A DNA stretch of 64,000 bases, taken from the NCBI RefSeq assembly GCF_014655295.1, contig NZ_BNBI01000024.1:1-64000 (forward strand), written 5' to 3'. This DNA is from Streptomyces fumanus. GTDB taxonomy: Bacteria > Actinomycetota > Actinomycetes > Streptomycetales > Streptomycetaceae. The notes under the pieces were generated by a model that saw nothing but the letters and a program-made list of their open reading frames with translations, ran no database searches and was not told the origin of the DNA. The number at the start of each line of letters is the position of its first letter. The stretch's first letter is position 1. Made by a program: the position numbers and the translations under genes. Shown here in pieces: positions 17,561 through 29,323 of the stretch.

Positions 17561-18913
17561 TCAGATGGCGAGTCCGGCCACCCGCAGGGCGTGCACCAGG
17601 TCCCAGTGGGTTTCCTCGGAGACGTCCCGGGCGGCGCGCAGCAACAGCGGTACCAGGCGCGGCGGGTCGGGTTCGGCGCTCAGCGCGGCCTCCCGCGGGG
17701 CGTGGCCCCGGACATAGGCGTCGAGCAGCACCCGGGCCTCGCGGTCGCGGCCCTCGGCGACCAGGGCGAGCACGCCGTGCCCGATCTCGGCGGCGGGGCG
17801 GGCGGTGCCGTGCCGCAGGATCTGCTCGCCGTCGGTGCGGTGGCCGGCCGCGGTGAGCGCGTCGGCGGCGGCGACCAGGCGCCCGGCGGGCAACGAGGCC
17901 GCCTCCCACAGCAGGGTCGCCCAGTCGGCGCCGAGCCCGGCCTCGCGCAGCGCGGCGGCGAGCAGCGGGAGACGGGCGGCGGGCCAGTGCGCGGCCTCCG
18001 CCAGCAGGGCGTGCGCCTCACCGGTCCGCCCGGCCCGGCGCAGCCCGGCCAGTCGCGCCACGGCCCCGGCGACCGCCGCCCGGCCGTCACCGGTCACCGG
18101 CTCCACCGGGGCGGGCCGCTCGGGCGGCTCGTCCGCCGCCCCGGCGAACCGCGCCCCGCGCGGGGCGCGCGCACCGGCGGACGGCACGGCGACGGGGGGT
18201 ACGACGGCGGGCGGTACGCCGGCGGGCGCGTCCCACTCCCCCGCCGCAGCCCCGGCGAAGCGGGCGCCGCCCTGGGTGCGCCTGCGGGGTTTGCGGTGCG
18301 TGTCGGGGCGCGGGGCGGGGTCGGACGGTGTGCGCGGACGGGGGTCGGGGCGGGCGTGGGCCGGTGTGCCGCCCTCGTCGTCCCCCTCCGGCCGGGCCGG
18401 CCGGTCCAGCCGGTCCAGCCGGTCCAGCCGTGCCCGCAGTTCCGCGCAGCGGGCCGTCGCGCGGGTGTGGTCGTCGCGGGCCCAGGAGAGGTCGAGGCGG
18501 AGGGCGTCGGCCTCCGCACGGCTGGTCGCGGCGGCGAGGCGGCGGCTGAGCGCGGCCTGCCGGTCGGCGGCGTACCGCTGCTCGCGGAGCATCACGTCGA
18601 GCCGGTCCGCGAGGGCGTCCCGGGCGCCGGGCAGGGCGTCCCGGGCGGCGAGCGCGGCGTCGTGCAGGGCGCGGGCCCGGCCCGTCTCCGCGGCGGCCGT
18701 CGCGGGCGCGTACCGGGCGGCGAGGTCCCGCAGCAGCGCCTCCACCACGTCCCAGGGCGGCACCTCGCGCCCGTCGAGACAGGCCCGCATACCGTCGGGG
18801 TCGCGCTGCCAGAACACCCCGCACCAGCCGTCGCCCTGGTCCAGGCGGTCCAGCAGATCCGTCAGGTAGTGCGCGAACTCCCGTACCCGGCCCGGCAGTT
18901 GTTCCACGGCCAT
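17561..18913 (-). CDS. Hypothetical protein with coiled-coil and helical-repeat regions
   Basis: 450 residues; ATG at 18913 follows GGGAG. An N-terminal part (VEQLPGRVREFAHYLTDLLDRLDQGDGWCGVFWQRDPDGMRACLDGREVPPWDVVEALLRDLA) looks like the start of Streptomyces proteins that act like XRE/regulatory proteins. An Arg/Ala-rich coiled coil (about 95-185) ending in LDRLDRLDR follows, then a Pro/Arg-rich linker in which GARFAGAA occurs twice (about residues 225-275). The C-terminal 200 residues are helical and repeat-like (LLAEAAHWPAARLPLLAAALREAG...). No catalytic motif. Function not known; divergent from the clpC-like gene. Confidence 0.7.
   Translation of the reverse strand: MAVEQLPGRVREFAHYLTDLLDRLDQGDGWCGVFWQRDPDGMRACLDGREVPPWDVVEALLRDLAARYAPATAAAETGRARALHDAALAARDALPGARDALADRLDVMLREQRYAADRQAALSRRLAAATSRAEADALRLDLSWARDDHTRATARCAELRARLDRLDRLDRPARPEGDDEGGTPAHARPDPRPRTPSDPAPRPDTHRKPRRRTQGGARFAGAAAGEWDAPAGVPPAVVPPVAVPSAGARAPRGARFAGAADEPPERPAPVEPVTGDGRAAVAGAVARLAGLRRAGRTGEAHALLAEAAHWPAARLPLLAAALREAGLGADWATLLWEAASLPAGRLVAAADALTAAGHRTDGEQILRHGTARPAAEIGHGVLALVAEGRDREARVLLDAYVRGHAPREAALSAEPDPPRLVPLLLRAARDVSEETHWDLVHALRVAGLAI
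18401..18427 (-). repeat. 9-bp tandem repeat (three copies)
   Basis: CCGGTCCAG repeated three times, encoding LDR triplets at the end of the coiled coil of the hypothetical protein. Slippage-prone; unit length keeps the frame. Confidence 0.8.
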
Positions 18914-19274
18914 CGATCGACTCCCACCCCACTGGAGCATCCGGTCCGGTCGGTAGGGAACACCAGCCGTGTTACGGCGCGGCTACGGGGAGTTTTCGGC
19001 GGGCGACCTCGGGGCGCCCGCCGGCCTCCACCGATCCGGCCGCCGCCGGCCCGCCGCCGTGCTCGGCGCGCCCGCCGACGTCCTCCGATCCGCCCGCCGC
19101 CCGCGCCCGTACTCCTCGGCGGGCGCTGCGGATGCCCGGGTGCGGCGATCGTGCCAAGGTGGTCAGGAGCGCGCCCCGGCGGTGTGTAACCGGCTCCGCC
19201 CCGGGTTACCCGGCCCCGGCACGTCGACCAGCGAGGGCGTCCCGGACCGGCGCGGGACGCCGGATGGGAAGGCC
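18914..19274. other. Intergenic region between divergent genes, nothing recognised
   Basis: 361 bp that must hold the promoters of both the hypothetical gene and the clpC-like gene. The frame of the clpC-like gene stays open upstream to 18969, but that part lacks conserved features and a ribosome site. No HspR-type inverted repeat was seen. Confidence 0.5.
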
Positions 19275-21805
<2,531 letters not shown>

Positions 21806-21806
<1 letters not shown>

Positions 21807-21834
21807 GGGCGCGGGGAACCGCGCGCCAAGCCAC
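21806..21834 (+). repeat. Streptomyces GGGGCGCGGGGAAC-type hairpin repeat / terminator
   Basis: Begins in the clpC-like stop codon. GCGCGG, GGAA loop, CCGCGC form a 6-bp stem capped by a GNRA tetraloop. The sequence belongs to a family I recognise from many Streptomyces 3' ends (commonly GGGGCGCGGGGAACTGCGCG). It sits between convergent genes and probably terminates both. Confidence 0.65.
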
Positions 21835-21855
21835 CACGTCACCGCACGGCACGAC

Positions 21856-23661
21856 TCACCGAGCGGGCCGCACCACCATCGCCGACCCGCCCCCACGCCG
21901 CACCGTCTCCGCCGCGGCCAGCCACCGCCCGTCCGGCAGACGCTGCACCCCGGTCGCCGCGCCGATCTCGGGATTCACCTTGAACGCGTGCCCGAGCGCC
22001 GCCAACCGCGCCCGCAGCGGACTGTCGTACAGCCCGGGCTCCAGCTCCGTCTGCGCCGCGTTGCGCTGGCTGGCGCGGGGCGCGGCGATCGCGTCGACCA
22101 GCGGCAGCCCCCGGTCGAGGAAACCGGTGAGGGTCTGCAGCACGGTGGTGATGATGGTCGCGCCGCCGGGCGAGCCGACCGCGACGACCGGCTTGGCGTG
22201 CCGGTCGAGCACGATGGTGGGCGCGATGGAGGAGCGCGGCCGCTTCCCGGGGCCGGGCAGGTTCGGGTCGTGGACCGCGGGATTGGCGGGGGCGAAGGAG
22301 AAGTCGGTCAGCTCGTTGTTGAGCAGGAAGCCCCGGCCGGGGACGGTGATGCCGCTGCCGCCGGTCTGCTCGATGGTGAGCGTGTAGGCGACGACGTTGC
22401 CCCACTTGTCGGCCACCGTCAGGTGCGTGGTGTTCTCCCCCTCGTACGTCGTCGGCGCCGCGGTGCCGCCGGGCGCGCAGGACGCCGGGTGCCGCGGGTC
22501 GCCGGGCGCGAGGGGGCTGGTGAGCACCGCGTCGTCCCGGATCAGGCAGGCGCGTGAGTCGGCGTACCGCTGGGAGAGCAGTTCCTCCGTCGGTACGTCC
22601 TCGAAGGCGGGGTCGCCGACCCAGCGCCCCCGGTCGGCGAAGGCGATACGGCTGGCCTCGATGTAGCGGTGCAGGTACTGGGCCTCGCTCGCCCTGGAGA
22701 GGTCGGTGCGCTCCAGGATGTTGAGGGCCTCGCCGACGGTGGTGCCGCCGGAGGAGGACGGGGCGATGGAGTACACGCCCAGGCCCCGGTACGAGGTCCT
22801 GGTCGGCGCCTGGAGCTTGGCGCGGTAGGCCGCGAGGTCCTTGGCGGACAGGTCGCCGGGGCGGGCGTTCCAGTTGGAGCCGGGGTCCACGGGCGGCTTG
22901 TTGACGGTGTCGACGATGTCCTGGCCGAGGTCGCCCCGGTAGAGCGCGTCGACGCCCTCCCGGCCGAGTTCACGGTAGGTGCGGGCCAGGTCGGGGTTCT
23001 TGAACGTGGAGCCGACGGCCGGGAGTTCGCCGCCCGGCAGGAACAGCTCGGCGGTGTCGGGGAAGTAGCGGAACCGGGTCTCGTTGGCGGCGGTCTGCGA
23101 CCGGAAGGTCTCGTCGACGGTGAAGCCGTCGCGGGCCAGCTTCTCGGCCGGTTTCAGCACCGTGCCCAGTGACCGGCTGCCCCACAGGTCGAGGGCCTTC
23201 TCCCAGGTGGCGGGCGTGCCGGGGGTACCGACGGCGAGGCCGCTGCTGACGGCGTCGGCGAACGGGATCGGCTTGCCGTCCTCCAGGAACAGCCCGGCGT
23301 CGGCGGTGCGCGGCGCGGTCTCCCGGCCGTCGATGGTGCGCACGGTACGGGACTTGGCGTCGTAGTACACGAAGTAGCCGCCCCCGCCGACGCCGGCGGA
23401 GTAGGGCTCGGTGACGCCGAGCGCGGCGGCGGTGGCGACGGCGGCGTCCACGGCGTTGCCGCCCTTGCGCAGGACCTCGATGCCGGCGGCGGAGGCGTCC
23501 GCGTCGACGCTGGCGACCGCGCCGCCGTACCCGGTGGCGACCGGGACCTTCGCGGCCGGCCCGGGACGCGCCGCGGCGACGGGTGGCGCGGTCGCGCCCA
23601 CCGACACGACGGCGGCCGAGACCGCCAGAACCGTCAGCTTCCGTGTGACAGGACGACGCAT
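21856..23661 (-). CDS. ggt: Secreted gamma-glutamyltransferase
   Basis: 601 residues; ATG 23661 is chosen because GGAGG lies 5 nt upstream (a GTG two codons earlier overlaps the Shine-Dalgarno). Signal peptide (LTVLAVSAAVVSVGATAPPVAAA), then the Ntn-hydrolase fold. Autoprocessing site and catalytic Thr of the small subunit in NTTHLTVAD (about 407); SGGTTVGEALNILE, GSPGGATIITTVLQ, GFLLNNELTDFSF also conserved. Cleaves gamma-glutamyl bonds of glutathione and related peptides outside the membrane. Stands alone between convergent clpC-like and the protease. Confidence 0.94.
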   Translation of the reverse strand: MRRPVTRKLTVLAVSAAVVSVGATAPPVAAARPGPAAKVPVATGYGGAVASVDADASAAGIEVLRKGGNAVDAAVATAAALGVTEPYSAGVGGGGYFVYYDAKSRTVRTIDGRETAPRTADAGLFLEDGKPIPFADAVSSGLAVGTPGTPATWEKALDLWGSRSLGTVLKPAEKLARDGFTVDETFRSQTAANETRFRYFPDTAELFLPGGELPAVGSTFKNPDLARTYRELGREGVDALYRGDLGQDIVDTVNKPPVDPGSNWNARPGDLSAKDLAAYRAKLQAPTRTSYRGLGVYSIAPSSSGGTTVGEALNILERTDLSRASEAQYLHRYIEASRIAFADRGRWVGDPAFEDVPTEELLSQRYADSRACLIRDDAVLTSPLAPGDPRHPASCAPGGTAAPTTYEGENTTHLTVADKWGNVVAYTLTIEQTGGSGITVPGRGFLLNNELTDFSFAPANPAVHDPNLPGPGKRPRSSIAPTIVLDRHAKPVVAVGSPGGATIITTVLQTLTGFLDRGLPLVDAIAAPRASQRNAAQTELEPGLYDSPLRARLAALGHAFKVNPEIGAATGVQRLPDGRWLAAAETVRRGGGSAMVVRPAR

Positions 23662-23851
23662 CCGCACCTCCAGGGAAACAGCCCGTCCGGGCAGCTTAGT
23701 TCATCGCCATGACCTCGTCAGGAACCCGCCGGACACGGTCGCGCCCCCCGGGCGTCGACGGACGGGCGGTCCGCCGCCCGGATGGCGGCGGAGCCCGGCC
23801 GGCCGCCGGCCGGCCGGGCTCCTCGGGGTCACGCCGCGGTGGCCGGGAACC

Positions 23852-26200
23852 TCAGAAGGACAGGCTCCAGCCGTCTAGGTATCCGGGGTCGACGGTGAAG
23901 ATGCCGGGAGTGTTGTCGGTGACGCGCAGCTTCCACGTGCCGTTGGCGGGCAGGGCCGACGCGTCCACGGTGAACGTCTGGTGGAGTTCCGTGCCGTAGT
24001 CCCAGACGAAGTCCTTCACCAGGATCACCGTGCCGTCCTCGGCGACGAGGTCGATCACCTGTCCGCCGATGAAGTCGTGGACGAGGTCGACGGTCACCTT
24101 GAGGTCGGCGGGCGCCTTGCCGGTCCGCCCCGTGACGGTGATGGGTGACTCGACGGTGACCCAGTTGGGGATGTCGACCCGGGCCGGATTGATGAAGAAG
24201 TCCCCTCCGGAGGCCAGCACGGACCAGGTGAAGGCCAGGGCGCGGGTCTCCGCGGCGGAGTTCGTGACGGTGACGACCGTGGAGAAGTCGCCCGCCGTCG
24301 TCGGGGTTCCGCTGATGACCCCGGTGGCGGTGTCGATGCTCAGTCCGGCGGGCAGGCCGGTCGCGGCGTAGGTGAGAGCGCCCGGACGGGTCGAGACCGC
24401 GTCGATCCGCAGTCCGGTGGGCTGGCCGACCGCGGACTTCTGGGTGGACGGGACGACGGCCGCGATGTTGTTGACGTACGAGGGGCCGACGTTGACGGCG
24501 GCCCAGGCATTGCCGACCGCCGTGTACGCACCGTCGTCCACGCCGAAGAGGTCCGCCGCGGCCCGGAGGGTGGCGGCGCGGGCGCCCGCGTAGTCGGTGC
24601 GGCTGGTCATGTAGACCGTCAGGGCCCGGTACCAGATGGCGGCGGCGTTCTCGATGCCGATGCCGGCGACCGGGTTGCCGTCGTAGGTGGGGCTGTCGTA
24701 GGCGACGCCGTTGATGGTCTTCCGGCCGCTGCCTTCGGCGAGCAGGTAGAAGAAATGGGTGCCCACCCCGGAACTGAAGTGCGGGTCGAGCTTCTTGGTC
24801 TCGGAGCTCCAGTAGTCCTGGGACGTCCCCTTGGAGGAGGCGTCCTTGGAGGGCTGGTCCATGTACCGGATCGGCCGGCCGGTGCCGCGCAGGTCGATCA
24901 GCTCGGCCATGGTGTAGTCCGGCGTGTCCAGCGGGTTGTCCGCGGCGAACTCCACGGCTGCGGCCATGATGTCGCTGGTCGCCTCGTTGAGGCCGCCCGA
25001 CTCACCCGAGTAGTACAGGTTCGCGGTGGTGTAGGTGACGCCGTGGGTCATCTCGTGGGCCGCGATGTCCAGGGACGTCACGGGCCGGGCGTCGCCGATG
25101 CCGTCACCGTAGGTCATGCAGAAGCAGAGGTCGTCCCAGAAGGCGTTGGCGAATCCGCTGCCGTAGTGGACCCGGGAGCGGGCTCCCACCCCGTCGCCGG
25201 CTATGCCGTTGCGGCCGAACCGGTCCCGGTAGAAGTCCCACGTCTTCTGTGCGCCGTACGCGGCGTCCACGGCAGCCGTCTGCTCGTGGGCGGCGGTGCC
25301 GTCGCCCCAGCGGTCGTCGTCGTCGGTGAGCAGGCTCAGTGTGTTGTCCGGGGCGTACGAGTAGGTCCGGTGGTTACCGCGCGCCGGGTCGGTCAACTCG
25401 TACGCGGTGCCGTTGTGGACCGAGCCGATCCGCACCGGGCCGCTGTACTGGCTCCGGCCCTCACCGGCGTGGATCTGCTCCGCGCTGTGCAGTCGCTCGC
25501 CGGTGGTGGCGTCGGTCACCACCTGGAGGCGGCTCGGGGTGCCGTCCTGCTGGACGCCGGTGACGAACGTCTCCCAGGCGAGGACGGGTTCGCCGGAGCC
25601 CGCCCAGACGACCTGACGGGGGGCCTGCGCGGCGGTGGCCCCGGCGGTTCCCTGCTCCTTGCCCGCTGCCAGCGCCTCCTTCTTGGCGGTGCCGACGGTG
25701 ACGGTGGGCTTGACCGTGTCGACGGCGATCCGCGCCGAGGTGGCTCTGGTGACGGTCTGGGAGTCGCCGTGCTGGTGGACGACCAGGTCGCCGCCGAGCA
25801 CCGGGAGCCCGGCGTAGGTGCGCTCGTAGCGGGTGTGGACGGTGCCGTCCGCGTCCTTGACGACGTCTCTCGGCAGGAGCTTCTCACGGTCGCCGAGCTT
25901 GAGCCGGCGGGCGGTGGCGGCACCGTCATCGGCGGCCGACTTGAGCAGCTTCTTCCGTTCTTTCGCGGAGAGTTCGACGCTTCCGGACCCGGGCTCGGGC
26001 CGGACCTCGATCCGCCGGGGTGCCCGGTCGTCGTCCGCGGCGAAGGCGGCCGGGCCCGCAGCCGTGGTGACGGGGAGCAGGAGCGCTCCCACGGCGAGCG
26101 CCGCGGTCAGGGCCGCGCGCCTGCGCGGAGCGGCAGCGCTCCGGACACGGCGGGACCTGGATATCGGGAAGGGTCTTAACGATGGCTGTCTGTCAGTCAT
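23852..26200 (-). CDS. Secreted M4 (thermolysin-family) metalloprotease with Ig-like and P domains
   Basis: 782 residues. Long signal peptide (after a basic SRSRRVRSAAAPRRR stretch), FTP/PepSY-type propeptide (about 60-210), M4 peptidase with AAHEMTHGVT and the downstream Glu of GGLNEATSDIMA, a C-terminal lobe ending ...NAWAAVNVGP, then a putative Ig domain (about 580-665, PAGLSIDTATGVISGTP) and a proprotein-convertase P domain (about 670-782, IPNWVTVESPITVTG to VDPGYLDGWSLSF). Zinc endopeptidase acting on extracellular protein. Codon 8 is TTA (plus strand 26177-26179), tying secretion to bldA and development. Confidence 0.94.
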   Translation of the reverse strand: MTDRQPSLRPFPISRSRRVRSAAAPRRRAALTAALAVGALLLPVTTAAGPAAFAADDDRAPRRIEVRPEPGSGSVELSAKERKKLLKSAADDGAATARRLKLGDREKLLPRDVVKDADGTVHTRYERTYAGLPVLGGDLVVHQHGDSQTVTRATSARIAVDTVKPTVTVGTAKKEALAAGKEQGTAGATAAQAPRQVVWAGSGEPVLAWETFVTGVQQDGTPSRLQVVTDATTGERLHSAEQIHAGEGRSQYSGPVRIGSVHNGTAYELTDPARGNHRTYSYAPDNTLSLLTDDDDRWGDGTAAHEQTAAVDAAYGAQKTWDFYRDRFGRNGIAGDGVGARSRVHYGSGFANAFWDDLCFCMTYGDGIGDARPVTSLDIAAHEMTHGVTYTTANLYYSGESGGLNEATSDIMAAAVEFAADNPLDTPDYTMAELIDLRGTGRPIRYMDQPSKDASSKGTSQDYWSSETKKLDPHFSSGVGTHFFYLLAEGSGRKTINGVAYDSPTYDGNPVAGIGIENAAAIWYRALTVYMTSRTDYAGARAATLRAAADLFGVDDGAYTAVGNAWAAVNVGPSYVNNIAAVVPSTQKSAVGQPTGLRIDAVSTRPGALTYAATGLPAGLSIDTATGVISGTPTTAGDFSTVVTVTNSAAETRALAFTWSVLASGGDFFINPARVDIPNWVTVESPITVTGRTGKAPADLKVTVDLVHDFIGGQVIDLVAEDGTVILVKDFVWDYGTELHQTFTVDASALPANGTWKLRVTDNTPGIFTVDPGYLDGWSLSF

Positions 26201-26869
26201 TTCGGCAGCTCTCCCTGTGTCCGGCCGTACGGGTGACGGCCGGTGGCAACGCTTTCAAACAATGAAGCGAACAGGGAGAGCGCAAAGGCCAGTTGTCCTG
26301 AACTCATCGACTGACCGATCGAGCGGTCAACACACCAGAACAGGAACCCACCTCAGGCGACAATTTCCCACATGGGGCCTTTGACCAGTGCTTTCGACGA
26401 CGCAACCGCGCCACACGGATCTCTTCGCACCGCCGGCGGGCGCCCCCGCAGCCCACCGTGAGCCGGGATCTCCTTTGCGCCACCCTCGAATCCCCATGTC
26501 ACCTGACGGTCATTCAATTGTCACAGGACGAAGGACGAGCGGACTTTTTCCTTCTTCATCCTCAACTACTTGAAGGGGGGGGCGCCGCGAGCCGCCGTGC
26601 CCGGCAAGGGCGCCGCGGGGTCCGTACCCCACCCGCCGGCGCAAGCTGACCTTCTCCCCGGCAGGAGGAGTGATCTGCGGCTCGGCGCCGGGCGGGTCCG
26701 GGTCCGTGGGGCGCCCCGCGGCTGCCCAGCCGCGTCCTGGCTGCCGCAACGTACCGAGCGCGGGCGGCGCCTCGCACCCGACACGCACCTTCCGGGCATA
26801 AGCCGTATTTACGGCCGGTGGGGTCGGACCGTCGTACCACGGCCGCGCCGCACGCCGGTGCCCCGCGCG
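26201..26869. other. Long intergenic region upstream of the protease, no gene seen
   Basis: 669 bp; the first 350 bp are less GC-rich than the surroundings and must contain the protease promoter. A run of eight Gs lies at about 26575-26582. Several open frames cross the region but none has a ribosome site, conserved sequence or a recognisable domain. Confidence 0.5.
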
Positions 26870-27277
26870 TCAGTTCTCCGCGACCTCCGCGTACACCTGG
26901 GACAGCTCGGGCGCGCCGCTGGCCGCCCACTCGTGTCCGGCGGCGACGACGTCGAACTCCCGGCCGGAGGCGAGCCGGACGACCGGGTGGCCGTCCGCCC
27001 ACAGGTGCCAGGCGGCCCCGGGCACGGTCCGGACGATGACGGTGCCCAGGTAGAGACCGGCGTCGTTGCCGAGCCGGTGCAGGTCCTCCTCGTCGTCCCG
27101 CCAGCGCGGCACCACCTGGTCGAGCTCCTCCAGCGACGCCGGGGAGTCGTCCAGCCGGACGCCGTCCCGGGCGGCCTGGGAGCGGAGCAGTTCGCACTCG
27201 GCGAGCAGATCGGCGATGCCCTCCGGGTCCAGTGCCCCGGGGTCCTCGCGCCGCCTGCCCAGAAAGGGGATGTTCAT
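26870..27277 (-). CDS. DUF6278-like cytoplasmic protein
   Basis: 135 residues (MNIPFLGRRREDPGALDPEG...). Acidic, no signal or membrane segment; Trp/Leu-rich motifs WRDDEEDLHRLGNDAGLYLGTVIVRTVPGA and VRLASGREFDVV match a family of Streptomyces proteins I know as DUF6278. Function unknown. Starts 158 bp upstream of, and divergent from, the SGNH hydrolase. Confidence 0.78.
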   Translation of the reverse strand: MNIPFLGRRREDPGALDPEGIADLLAECELLRSQAARDGVRLDDSPASLEELDQVVPRWRDDEEDLHRLGNDAGLYLGTVIVRTVPGAAWHLWADGHPVVRLASGREFDVVAAGHEWAASGAPELSQVYAEVAEN

Positions 27278-27435
27278 GTTCTCAGCCTGTCATTCGTACG
27301 GCCGTACGCACCACAGGCGCGCGGGTCTTCGCTTCCGGTGGAGTTCATCGCCCGTTACGGCATGGCGTGTTGACCCGTTCCGGGACGCTTCCTAGCTTCT
27401 CGGTGCGGCTGTCCGTCGAACGGGAGGAGCCGGGG

Positions 27436-29247
27436 GTGGTCCGGTGGGTTCGTGGTGGGGCGCTCACGCTCGCGCTGCTGGTGCTGCTGGGCCCCGCCGC
27501 CCCCGCACCGGCCGCGGAGGGGCGGGGCGCGGGGGGCCGGGGTGCCGAGCGGCCGGCCGCCGAGGGGCGGGGCGCGGCGGGGCGCCCGCTGGAGCGGTAC
27601 TTCGACAACCGGGCCGTCAGCGACGACGCCCGGCCCGGCCTGGCCGACTTCGACGGCGCGGGCGCCTCCCTGCCGGCCCGGGACCTGGCCGCCGCGGGCT
27701 GGACGCCGGGCCGCGTGCTCACCGTGCAGGGGGCCCGGCTGACCTGGCCGGCCCGGCGCCCGGGCGAGCCGGACAACGTACGCGCCGCCGGGCAGCGGGT
27801 CCGGCTGGCCGGGCGCGGTGACGCCCTGGCGTTCCTGGTCGCGGGCACCTCGGGCACCGAGGTGGGCGGCCGCGGCGAGGTGGAGTACGCGGACGGCGGC
27901 CGCTCGGCGTACACGCTGACCGCCCCGGACTGGCGCACCGGCCCGCTCGCCACCAAGGCCGTCGCCCTGCCGCACATCAACACCCCGTCCGGCCGGCTCG
28001 CCGAACGGGCCCGGCTGTACGTGGTGACGGTGCCGGTCGCGCCCGGCCGCGCGGTGGCCTCGGTGCGCCTGCCGCACGCGCCCGGCCTGCACGTGTTCGC
28101 GCTGTCGGTACGGGATTCCTCGCGGGGCTGGACGGGGAGCTGGGCGGCGTCGGCGTCCGGGTATCCGGCGGTGGGTCCGTGGGCGGACCGGACACTGCGG
28201 CTGGTGGTGCGCGCCTCGGCCGGCGGGTCCCGGGTGCGGGTGCGGTTCGACAACACCTTCGCGGCGGCGCCGGTACGGATCGGCGCCGCGACCGTGGCGG
28301 TGCGGGCGTCCGGCGCGGCGGCGCGGGGCAGACCGGCGGCGCTGTCGTTCGGCGGCGCGGACGGGGTGGTGATCCCGGCCGGGGCGCAGGCATACAGCGA
28401 CCCGCTGCGCTTCACGGTCCCGGCCGGTGCGGACCTGCTGGTCAGCTTCCATCTGCCCCGGCGGGTGGCGGCGCTGCCGGTGCACCGGCTGGCGGTGCAG
28501 CGGTCGTACCTGAGCGGGGCGGGCGACCACACGGCGGACGCCTCGGGGAACGCGTACACCCCGGCCCTGCGCAACTGGCCGCTGCTGGCCGGGGTGGACG
28601 TCGGGGGCGGGCCCGGGTCGGTGGTGCTGCTCGGGGACTCGATCACCGACGGCGACCGGTCGACCGTGGGCGCGAACCGGCGCTGGCCCGACGTACTGGC
28701 CCGGCGGCTGCGGGCGCAGCGCGCGGTGCCGCGCTACGGGGTGCTCAACCAGGGCGTCTCCGGCAACCGCGTGGTCACCGACCGCTACCCCGGCGACGGG
28801 GTCTCGGCCGACCAGTCCGGGGTGAGCGCCGTGCACCGCTTCGACCGCGATGTCCTCGCCCAGACCTCGGCGCGGACGGCGGTCGTCTTCGAGGGCGTCA
28901 ACGACCTGCTGTCGGGCACCGACGCGCGGAGCGTGATCGCGGGCCTGCGCGACCTCGCCGAGCGGGGGCGGGCCAGGGGGCTGCGGATGCTCGGGGCGAC
29001 GGTCCTGCCCTGCGGGGGCCGGTCGGGGTGCACGGCCGCCGTGGACGCCGAGCGGGCCGAGGTCAACGCCTGGATCCGCGGCTCCGGGGCCTTCGACGCG
29101 GTGCTGGACTTCGACGCCGTGCTGCGCGACCCGGCCGACCCGGACCGGATGCGGGCCGGCTACGACAGCGGCGACCACCTGCACCCCGGCGACCCGGGCC
29201 TCGCGGCCCTCGCCCGGTCGGTGGACCTGCGGCTGCTGTCCCCGTGA
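27436..29247 (+). CDS. Secreted SGNH/GDSL hydrolase
   Basis: 603 residues from GTG 27436, with GGGAGGAG 7 nt before; the frame is open further upstream but the signal peptide (WVRGGALTLALLVLLGPAAPAPA) begins here. An N-terminal beta-rich region (about 60-380) precedes the SGNH domain: block I LLGDSITDG, block III FEGVNDL, block V SGDHLHPGDPG. Members hydrolyse esters on glycans, lipids or polysaccharides outside the cell. The Ala/Gly/Arg-rich stretch after the signal (GRGAGGRGAERPAAEGRGAAGR) is low complexity. Substrate unknown. Confidence 0.88.
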   Translation: MVRWVRGGALTLALLVLLGPAAPAPAAEGRGAGGRGAERPAAEGRGAAGRPLERYFDNRAVSDDARPGLADFDGAGASLPARDLAAAGWTPGRVLTVQGARLTWPARRPGEPDNVRAAGQRVRLAGRGDALAFLVAGTSGTEVGGRGEVEYADGGRSAYTLTAPDWRTGPLATKAVALPHINTPSGRLAERARLYVVTVPVAPGRAVASVRLPHAPGLHVFALSVRDSSRGWTGSWAASASGYPAVGPWADRTLRLVVRASAGGSRVRVRFDNTFAAAPVRIGAATVAVRASGAAARGRPAALSFGGADGVVIPAGAQAYSDPLRFTVPAGADLLVSFHLPRRVAALPVHRLAVQRSYLSGAGDHTADASGNAYTPALRNWPLLAGVDVGGGPGSVVLLGDSITDGDRSTVGANRRWPDVLARRLRAQRAVPRYGVLNQGVSGNRVVTDRYPGDGVSADQSGVSAVHRFDRDVLAQTSARTAVVFEGVNDLLSGTDARSVIAGLRDLAERGRARGLRMLGATVLPCGGRSGCTAAVDAERAEVNAWIRGSGAFDAVLDFDAVLRDPADPDRMRAGYDSGDHLHPGDPGLAALARSVDLRLLSP

Positions 29248-29323
29248 CCCCGGCCGGCCGGGAATCCGGTGACGTGAACCGGTGCCGCGCGGCGGTCGGG
29301 CGGCGCGGCTCCGGCCCGGGCCG

